From positions 1 to 32,189 of IMG/VR virus record IMGVR_UViG_3300007038_000005: a DNA stretch of 32,189 nucleotides; one strand, given 5' to 3'. The DNA is from a virus. This document shows, piece after piece, positions 21,338-30,600 of the stretch. The stretch's first letter is position 1. Each line of letters begins with the position of its first letter. The notes below the pieces were generated by a model. The model did no database searches and had not been told where the DNA came from. It saw only the letters and a program-made list of their open reading frames with translations. Both the position numbers and the translations under genes were made by a program.

Positions 21338-21628
21338 CTACTTCTTGTCCCTCGACTTTTTGTTCCACCCCCGGTTCTTCTTGGGGGTGGTCACAGACAG
21401 ATTGGACTTGCCGTTCCCCCCTCCGCTTCGGAGGGGGTTTTTGTGGTTGACGTCCTTACTGTCTCCCTTTTTGACCTTGCCCGCTTTCTCCATCTTAGCA
21501 CGGGCAGCGTTACGTTGCGCGCGATCCTTCTTGACCTCGGGCTTCGCGTCGTACGTACGGGTTTGACGCCTTCTCTGCCCCGGAGTTTTATGAGACGTAG
21601 GGTCGCGCCTTTCTCCATTTTCAGCCAT
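21338..21628 (-). CDS. Small basic HNH-like protein (96 aa)
   Basis: The start (ATG at 21628-21626) is preceded by AGGAG. The protein is very basic and reads like a family common near phage structural genes: DRAQRNAARAKMEKAGKVKK, then KDVNHKNPLRSGGGNGKSNL, then TPKKNRGW. The DVNHKNPL...NL...KN spacing matches the core of HNH nucleases without zinc-binding cysteines. It may cut or just bind DNA, for example during packaging. It lies 9 bp downstream of the giant gene on the same strand and its stop abuts the primase stop. Its coding sequence contains two inverted repeats, one of them a rightward terminator. Confidence 0.7.
   Translation of the reverse strand: MAENGERRDPTSHKTPGQRRRQTRTYDAKPEVKKDRAQRNAARAKMEKAGKVKKGDSKDVNHKNPLRSGGGNGKSNLSVTTPKKNRGWNKKSRDKK
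21365..21390. repeat. Inverted repeat inside the small HNH-like gene
   Basis: CCACCCCC (21365-21372) and GGGGGTGG (21383-21390) form a perfect 8-bp stem with a 10-base loop, 28 bp past the primase stop. No U-run follows on the + strand. It may be a first pausing hairpin ahead of the terminator at 21417. Confidence 0.6.
21417..21442 (+). terminator. Intrinsic terminator of the rightward block
   Basis: CCCCCTCCG (21417-21425) and CGGAGGGGG (21429-21437) form a perfect 9-bp stem with a 3-base loop, followed by five T (21438-21442). It lies 80 bp past the primase stop, inside the coding sequence of the opposite-strand gene. On the - strand the stem is not followed by U but preceded by A, so it acts in one direction only. 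Confidence 0.85.
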
Positions 21629-21637
21629 CCTCAGCTC

Positions 21638-24600
21638 CTACTCAATAAACTTCAGGTTCTCATCGTACAACGCTTCGAGCCTCTCGGGAACGAAGGAATA
21701 GTTCCTGCGATCCTGTTGCGACTCCCTGCGCCGTTTGAACGAGTTTTGCAGGCTTCTCCACGTGATGGCCAAAGAGGGGTACTCTTCGTTGAACGCAGCG
21801 ATGTCTTTCAGCACAGCGTTGTAGTCGCCACCAATCTGCTTGGCCGTCCATGCGCGTTCGTAAAGACGGCCCTTGCGACGCTCGATGCCACGTATGGCGT
21901 AGTACACGTTACGCGCCGAGTACATTGTCGACTCCGTCGTGGGTGTGAAGCCCATGGACATCGCGAAGTACTCCTGCGGGCTAAGACTATCCGAGCTCGC
22001 GAATTGCTTGCCGGACCCATCCGTGAAGCCACGGTTGGCGACCCTCATGGTAGCCATGCCGTCTTTGATACCCTTTGGCATCATGTTTTCAATGGCCCTG
22101 GGGTAGTCGCCCTTCTGCCAGTAGTCGATCACCCTCGTGGGGCGAGTGACCAGAAGGCTCGCCATGGGCCCGCCGATGGTTTCGCCAACCGAGCGGTAGA
22201 CGGATCCAGAATCAGACCAGTCAGTTCCGGGCCCGCGACCGTAGTAGAGCATGGAGTCGATACCCACACGGTTCGAAAGATCGACACCAAGCATGGTTGG
22301 TGCGCCTTTGGCAAACACCTGGCCGGCTTCGGGCCCGAGCCATTCTGCCATCGTGTTGCGGACCTTTGTTTCCCAGTCCAGCTCGTCCTCCTCGTTGAGC
22401 CCGAGGGCCTCGAGGATCGTCTCTGTGCCCTGGATCATCCACTTGGCAGGCTCCGGCATGCCGCCTACGACCCCTGCTGCTATGATGTGCATGCCGGTCA
22501 TGTGCGCAATCGCGCTGCGGGACTCAGCACGTTCCTCTGCTGTAGTGTCTACAAGGCTGGCTGCTTTGGCAGCGTTCCCGATCATGTAGGCATAGACATG
22601 CTGAACGTGCTTCATGAACATCAGCATTATCCTGCCCATCTGGTTCTGCATGATCCTGGGCGCGTTGTAGTTGGCGTATATGAACTGTGTGCGTTTCACT
22701 GTTTGCACGGCGTAATCACGCGCCCGTTCATAAGCCTCCTTCTTCTGAGCTTTCGTGGCGCTGCCACGATCGACGCCTTTGCGTTCAAGGACGCGGTCGT
22801 ACTCGAGATCGAACGAAGCAACCGCCACAGTCGAGCGGTTCATGACCTCGATGAGGTGGGGAGCCATACGCATCCAGTCAGTGAGGTACTCCCACCGGCT
22901 CATCTTGCGAGGCGAGCCGTCCTCATTGACCCTCGGCGTCACACCACTGCGGCCCATGTCTTGCGCGAGAGACACGTCAATATGGTTGTTCTTCACCATC
23001 CAGTCGATGAGGGTGCGGTGGTCCTCAGGCATGGACGGGTTGTTGAGCAGACCAGTGTCACCGTGAATGATGTCGAGGTTAGTCGCGTCGAAGTCCTGAC
23101 GCATGCCAGGGATCATGCCCTTGAGCTCAGTGAGGGTGCCGCCAGTCTTCATGAGCCGGCCTATAATGGGGCCCCGAGTGGACTTGTAGGCGTTGTTGAG
23201 GTACCTCGCAGCCTTCGCAGATCCGTGGCGGCTAGCCATCTCCGGGTAGCCAAACATCCACGGCTGCGTAGCGTTTACCATGTTGTACGAGGCGCTGCCA
23301 AGATAGTAGAGGAAGCCCACATCGGACATCTTCTGAGCCGTCTTCGAAAGCTCGAAAGTGTCCTGGGCCCTGCGATCCTGGTTTGTTAGGTGACGCGCGA
23401 CGATAGTCATGCCCAGCGACTTGAGCCCAGGGTTACGTTCTTCCTCTTTGCTGGCCTGATCGCGCATCGCCACAGCCGCATCACGGATGCGCTTGGAGTA
23501 GTTGAGCGAAGCGATATAGCGGGACTGTGCGTTGCCGTAGTTGGCCAACACACGGCGCATATCCATTGATGCACCGATCACCCCTTTGCGCGTACGCAGC
23601 GCAGCAGAGTAGGACTGATCAGGCGAGAGGTCCATCATGGCCAAAGAGACCTGCTGGACCATGTACTCAGCGTCCTTGTTCTGCTCAGTACTCCCATCGG
23701 ACCTGCTACGAATGCGCTCCGCGATCCTCTGGACCAGCTGGTTGTTGATCTGCTGGTCTGCGAAATAGCCTGCGTCCTTGGCCAGCATTATCGGGCTTAC
23801 TGCTTCTTCCGGGAAGTCTTTGAGCGCCTCGTCCCTAAAGCGCGCTGCTTCTGGGTTCGTCTCGAAACGGTTCACAGACTTGTAGGTCACCGTCTGCTTC
23901 GTGGCGTTGACCTCGGCGCCGGGGTACATGCTCAGCAGCTCTTCACGCTGCTTTTCGTTATCGTACTTCATCTCGTGCTTGATAGTGATGACCTTGTCAC
24001 CATACCGCCTAAGCGGGAAGTAGGCACCACTTACACGATTAGGGGAGAGCAGCTTCCTTAGCTGCCCGAGGTCGTCCCTGCTCAAACCAAGTTTAGAGAT
24101 CTCTTCTTCCTTGAGCCCATTGAGCTGCTTGATCTTTTTGCGCTGCTCATCCTTGGTCGCGTTCACCCAAGAGCCATTGTCTTCAGGTGCGACCTCATCT
24201 AGGTAGGTGCCAACGATCGTGCGCTCAGTCTTGTTGCGCTGACGCTTGAAGTAGTTGGCGATATCCTCGTAAAGCTGCCTTCCCTCCTTCGTCATGCTGT
24301 CGTACACGGGCTTCCATTCGTCCCAAAGCTGGGCCGAATGCTTACGCGAAGTGCCTTTGCGACCCCGCCGCACCTCCACGTTGGAGGAGTGGTTCTCAGG
24401 CTTCGAGAAATCGACGCCGGCGATTCCCGACACGTTCATGAGAGCGGAAAGGGCTTCTTGCTGAGTGACCTCTTTCTTCTGGCCGCGAAGCCCCATAGGG
24501 GCTGTGATTTTCTTGCCGCCTTGGTTGATGTTGTTGATGAAGCGGTCCAGGGGCAGGAGAACTTCACGCTTGAAGTTCTCCATAGCCTGAGTGACTGCAC

Positions 24601-27600
24601 CTTCTCGCTTTTCCACAAGGTCCGTAAACCGCACCATGGCATTGTAGGCGACGTTGCCGCCGAACGAGTCCTTCGAAGCGTTCTTGATCTGCTCAAAGGT
24701 CGATACCTGCAACGCCCCCTTGAGTGTTTTCTCGAACACCTCGCGGGTCAGGCCCTCGTTTTTGCCTTCCGCAAACGAGAGCGCCTTGGTGAGCAGCCCG
24801 GTCCTCTTCGTGTCATTCTCCTGGTAACGGCGTGCCAAGCCCTCGGGGAGGGCCCGCCGTGCGGCATCGGACAGGTACGGGGAAGCTTCGGCTTCAGCGA
24901 CCTTGGTGGCAGAGACCAAGGAGCCCATTATCGACCTGCTTTGGGTCTGCAATCCGACGAGCTTACGGACAAAGTCAATGAAGCGCGTCCACAGGCTGAT
25001 CCTTTCGCCAGTGTCCGCGTTTACCCCGCGCAAACTCTGCTGGAGATCAGGGTCAGAGAACGCCTCCGCCAGGAACTCGTAGGGGTTCCTCATGGCGTTG
25101 GGGAACTGCTCCTGCACCTTGGTGGGCACACGAGCCATGAGACCACGCAGCTCTTTCGCATAGCGATCGTTGGTCGCCACCAGACGGGCTGTCTGGGCAT
25201 GCACGAGCTCGTGCATCACGGTTTGTGCAGCCTGCCTGGGAGTAGTCTCGTTGATATAGATCGCGTTGATCGGAGACTCCGACGATGCAGGACCGTAGTA
25301 GCCCAGCAGTCTGTTGCCTTGCTCATCCACGAACCGGCTGGAATCTGGAGCAGAAGACATCGGGAAGATGAGCGGCCAGGTCACGTCTTCACGCTCCAGC
25401 ATCATCTTGGCGAGGCGCTTTTGTGCCGGGGTCCCTTCGTTCGCGATATGCCTGAGAAGCCAGCGGGGGCTCGTACCAGTCGGCTCGAGACCAGCAATTA
25501 CCCTGTTATCAGCCCGCGAACCAGTGCGCAGGTCGTTCGGGTCCTTGGTGGTGTGCCGCCGTGCGTGCCACGTGGACAGCGAATACATCGGCGGGTTGAG
25601 GTCCCTTGGCGTACCGCGTGTCTCGGCGTTGCGCAGCCCACTAAGGTTTTTCACGCGGTTCACAGAGTCCATCAGGTTTTGCCTGACGTCTTGGTCGGCT
25701 TTCACGCCGGGCAAGCTCACGAACGACGTGTAGGGCACGTATTGGGTACTCGCCCGGTCATGGCGACCGAGAAGCTGTTCGACGTTGATACCGCTGTCCA
25801 TTGTCGCAGCGATAATCATATGCCTGGGCCTGCCATCGGTCTTATCGTCCAGGTTGATGCCCGTACCGCCTTTGGAGTCAGTCATGACGAACACATGCGC
25901 TTCAGACCTGTTAGGGTCAGTGCCACGGAACATTTCAACCGCGCCGTCATCCACGTTACTTTCAGTACCGAAATACTTCACTGTTTTGCTGGGCAGGTCT
26001 TGGGCCTTGAGCGCCTTTTCTACCTCCGCGGCGAAAGCTTCAGCAGGGATCCCCTCGCCAGGGAAAGACTTGCTTTCGCCTGCGAAAGAGAAAACTGCGA
26101 TGGTTTTACGGCCCTTTGATATATCCTCGACAGCCTGGTCTACCATCGTAGGGATCTTCATCCACTCGACAGCGTAAACCTTATCCATTTTAGACTTGGC
26201 ATTCTCGAGAAGCCTTTTACCTTTGTTGTAGTATTTCGAGCCCCCGGAGCTCGAGCTACCATCGGGTACGTCGGCCTCGATAATGGCTGGCTCCTGGATC
26301 CTCTGGTTATGCCTCGACACCACTAGCCCATCACGTGCTACTTCCCTGAGCATCCTCTCAGGGCTGGCCGACATTGCGTCGAATTTCGAATCGGCCTGCT
26401 TTTCGGTTTGCCCTTCGCCCGCAAGCATATACCGCATCATGTAGCGAAGCTGCTCTACTTTTTCTCCGGGCGTAGCAGTGACGAAAAACCTCATGTCGGT
26501 TTTCAGATCAGATGCAGCCCTGGCCGATTTGGTGGACAGTTTTTCGTCTCTGATATAGCCATGAGCCTCATCGAAAAAGACAGCCGCATATTCCTCTTTT
26601 TTAGCAGCTGCCTCCCCAATCTGAGGATATGTGTAGAACTTCACATACTTAGAGTCGAATATATAACGTCCATTTCCGCTAGGATCCTTACGCATGTATT
26701 CCAGCCCGCCAAGCGCTTCAAGATCCCCACCGGGCTCAAGCATCTGGTTCTGGAGCTCATTACGGTCGCCTTCCTTGCCGAACACGAAAAGCGCAATGGG
26801 TCTGGGCTCGCGACCTGCCTCTTTTGCATCACTGTGCTCTCGTGCCACTGCATAGTGCATGGTCGCGAGCATCTGACGGGTCTTGCCAAGGCCAGTACCA
26901 TCAAGCCAGGCAAAGCCCGCTTTTTCAGCTGAGTCGGGATTACGCGACAGGATCTTGCGCCTGGCGTCCAACGCAGCCGTAGCGAGTGCCACACCCTTTC
27001 TTTGAACTTCGTTCAGGGCGTTAGCCATAGAAGAAAGAAGACTCGGCAGCTCGGGCTCAGGATTTGTTCCCTCGAAAACGTCAACGACAGAAGTTTCAGG
27101 GCGCTTTTTGCTCTGCGCTTTAATCTTCTCGGCTGCATCTTCTTTGGGAATTTCCGCGACAGGCTTTTTAGACTCTCCATCGGACTTTTTGGCCTTGCCT
27201 TTTTTGTCACCCTCGGAACTCACCGCAGGGCGTTTACTTTTCAAGCCTTCCAGCGTTTCTATATCCCTGGCCACTCCTCTACTTAGAAGGTGTTTCAGCT
27301 GCCGGTATTCTCTACGAAGATACTCTCGCGCTTGAGGTTCGATATCCTCATCTCTTAGCTTTACTATTTTAGAGAATAGACCTACGAGCTTACCATTACG
27401 TTTTTCTACTTTCAGGTTAAGGGGGGTCTCGTATCCTTCAATATAGTGATCTTGAGTGACCTCAACCTTTATGAGGGGCTTTCCGTCTTCATTATACTCA
27501 GCATTGTCGATTTGCTGTTGTATAGCATCCTCTTTGGCGTCGATTTCCGCCAAGAGTGCCTGCTGACCCTTCAACCGCTCCTGGACCGCCTTGATCTGCG

Positions 27601-30600
27601 AGTCTACTTGTTCGCGCGAAGGCTTGTTGATCTCACCTTCCAAGAACTGTCTGACCAGCTCTTCATCCAGCGAGACTTCTTCGACCACGGGGGGCTCGTC
27701 CGTGGCCTGCTCAGGCGACTCTGCGGTCTCACCTGTGGCCTGCTCAGGCGACTCTGCGGTCTCTGCGGTCTCTGCGGTCTCTGCGGTCTCTGCGGTCTCT
27801 GCGGTCTCTGTGGGCTCTGTGGGCTCTGCTTCGGCCTGTTTGGCAGACTTCTTGTTACGCTCAGCCAGCTTCTTGCGGGCTTTGCGCACGGATCCGGGCG
27901 TGCCGGACCGGCCAGGCGCCGACTTGCTGCTTTCGCGGTAAACCTCGTTTATGGCCTGTTCAGCCATGTCACGAGCCCTTTTGCCTCGAGCCAGGCCGGA
28001 ATCAGTGATCTCGGCTGCCAACTGGTCAACGTAGTCAGGGTCGATGGTAACGCCGCCCAACTCCTTGAGGCGTACCTCTCGGTTCACCCTGCCCGTAGAA
28101 GGGTTGGTCGAGAGGGGTTCCCCCGGCCTCGAGGGGCGAAGAAGAACAACGTCTTCTACATTGAAATACTCTTTGCCAGTGGAAGACACCCCGACAGGCT
28201 CGCGGCGTTTGGGGGTGTCTGTATCAGCTCGCGCAGGATATGCACCATCAATGTACATGATTCCGTCTTTGTCGATCGCGCCTTTAAGCACAGTGCGATC
28301 GGACTTGGAAAGCATGGACTCGGGTATTTTCACCCATTCGCCATAAGTCGGTGACTTCTCTTCCCTGACGGCGTGTACAACCGCCCTGGCGGTTGACATG
28401 ACCTTGTTGAGAATACCCTTAGGCGCAGCCAGAAGTTCATTCCGCACTTCTTTCATGTATTTCGTGCGGCTCTTCGACTGCTCATATCTCTTTTTCGCTC
28501 CGCCAGTGGTGGTTTTCGACTGGCTGAGCTCTTTTTCTTCTTTCTCTTGCTTGTCCTCTTCAGCGAATTGCTTAACGAGCTGCTTATACCGCTCTTTCTG
28601 CTGTTTCGGATCGAAATTCTCCGCCCGATCACGCTCCCTCGCCAAAGTAGCCAGGTACCGGTTCAGATCCGCTGCCTTATCACGGGCCTGGCTGAGTTTC
28701 GCCTTTTTGTCTTCGGCTTTTGCGCCGACTTTTCCGGCGGGATCAATACCAGCGATTTTGTCCTGGATCTTGGCGATCCGGTTTAAGATCTGGTCTTTTT
28801 CCCCATCAAGGCGCTTTTTCTTTTCCCTGGTATCGTATACCGCTTTTAGTTCAGTATCTCTATTCGAGTTCGGACTATTCTCGATAACACGGGTAAGTTT
28901 ATTTTCCGCACTTGTAACGTCGCGTTCCGCTTTATCGAGCTCGGAGTCTTTGGCACGGAGTTCTTTCCGGGCGTCTGTTAACTCCGAGTAAGCAGCATCC
29001 AGCCTCCTTGCAGCCTGTTCGAACTTCTTCTTTTCGACAGGGTTCGTGGCCTGTTTGAGTTCGTCTTCTGCCGACTCGACGGCTTTGTTAGCCCGCTCAA
29101 GCTTTTTGGTGGTCGCCGTGATTTCCTGGTCGATCTCCCCCCTATCGCGAGGGGGCGCCATTACCTTCGCGATTTCATCCTCGCGACGGCGTTGACGTTC
29201 ACGCTGGGCTTGTTTTTCTTCCTCCTTTTTCTGTTTCTTTTTCTCCTTGCGTTCCTGCTCCTTTTGTTGGCGCTTTTGTTCAGCAGGCCCCTTGGCGAAA
29301 TCTGTTTCCTGCTCGACGGTTTTCGTGCGGTCTTTCCTCGCAGTAGACGCCTTGCTGGCACGTTTCGCCCGTTGAGCTTTCTTCTTCTGGGCTTGGCTGA
29401 GCGTAACTGTCTCATCGGGAGGCTGGCCCAGCCTCCTTTCATCCATCGCTTTTTGGCCAGGCAGATCAGTGTTCTGTACATCCGCCGGCGGGGAAGTGGA
29501 AGTCACACCCCTGCGCTGCTCCATGCGACGGAGGTTTTCAGCCCTGGAGGGCCTGGGTCGCTTTTCCTGAACGCCGGAGTCCGGGAAGCCGAACATGACT
29601 CCCCCATCGGGCGTCTCGCTTACATATTTCGAAGCCTGCTCGTCGTTCTTCACCTTGGTTACGACGTCGGACTTCTTGACCTGCGCGAGCTGTTTGCGCA
29701 CACGCTCCGTGCTTTCCTGGAGTTTGGTCTTGAGTTCTTGGGCCGTGCCTTCGCTGACCGCTGCCTGACGGATCTCTTGGTTGGCCGTGATGTCCGGTGT
29801 GCCAATGAGTACGCCCACGACTGCGTTCTTCGAGGGGCCCGAAACCACGTTCGCACCAGTTGTGGCCTCACGGAGCTGAGCAGCAGCCTGAGACGAAGCC
29901 AGAGCTCTTTCCGAGAACCTGCTCGCCTTGTCTTCGCTCTCCTTTTGAGCTTCTTTGATACGACTCGCCTGGTCGGGCTGGTTGGTCGTATCGCCAGCGT
30001 TGGCCTTCTGGGTTTCGATCGCAGCCAAGGCCAGGTTAAGCTGGCTCATGGTCTTGAGGTAGTTGTCGACCGTATCGGCAAGCTCAGGGTCGTTGAACAC
30101 CTCTTCCATAGCGGTGTTACGAGACCGCGCGATCTTGCGACCAGTGCGGGCATTCGTGCGGATTTGAAGGCTTTCGCGCTGCGCCTCTTTGTTTTCAGCA
30201 GCGTTAAGCGTTTCGGCTGCATCGACAGCGGCGTCATCCATGAACCCTTCGTCTTCGCCCACGGGATCTTCGCCCTGGTCGATGGCCTCGTACTCGCCAG
30301 TGAACCTGCCGTCGTCATCGTAGACCGGCACACTCGAGCGCATGGTCTGCGCTGTGACATCCAGCTTGTCCGGGTCTATGCCGCTAGCCGAAGTGCCCTC
30401 TTGATCGCCTTGTTCGTCTTGCTCCTCAGGCATAGGCAACGCCTGCTCGCCCTCGGCGGTCTGTTCACCTTGGGCAGGCTTTCCGACCTCTTCGGCATCC
30501 CTGCGAGCGTCTATGATCTCGCGGGCCCTCTTTTCCGCCTCTTTTCTGGTCAGACCTTCTTCATTGATAAGATCGCTGGCCTCCTTCTCGATCTCATCAT

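Noticed and set aside
21443-23389. 648-codon open frame on the + strand
   Set aside because: It lies fully antisense to the C-terminal part of the giant gene and follows from its codon bias. It has His/Arg/Val-rich nonsense composition, no ribosome binding site and no domain. The same applies to 24338-26119 and 29192-31126.
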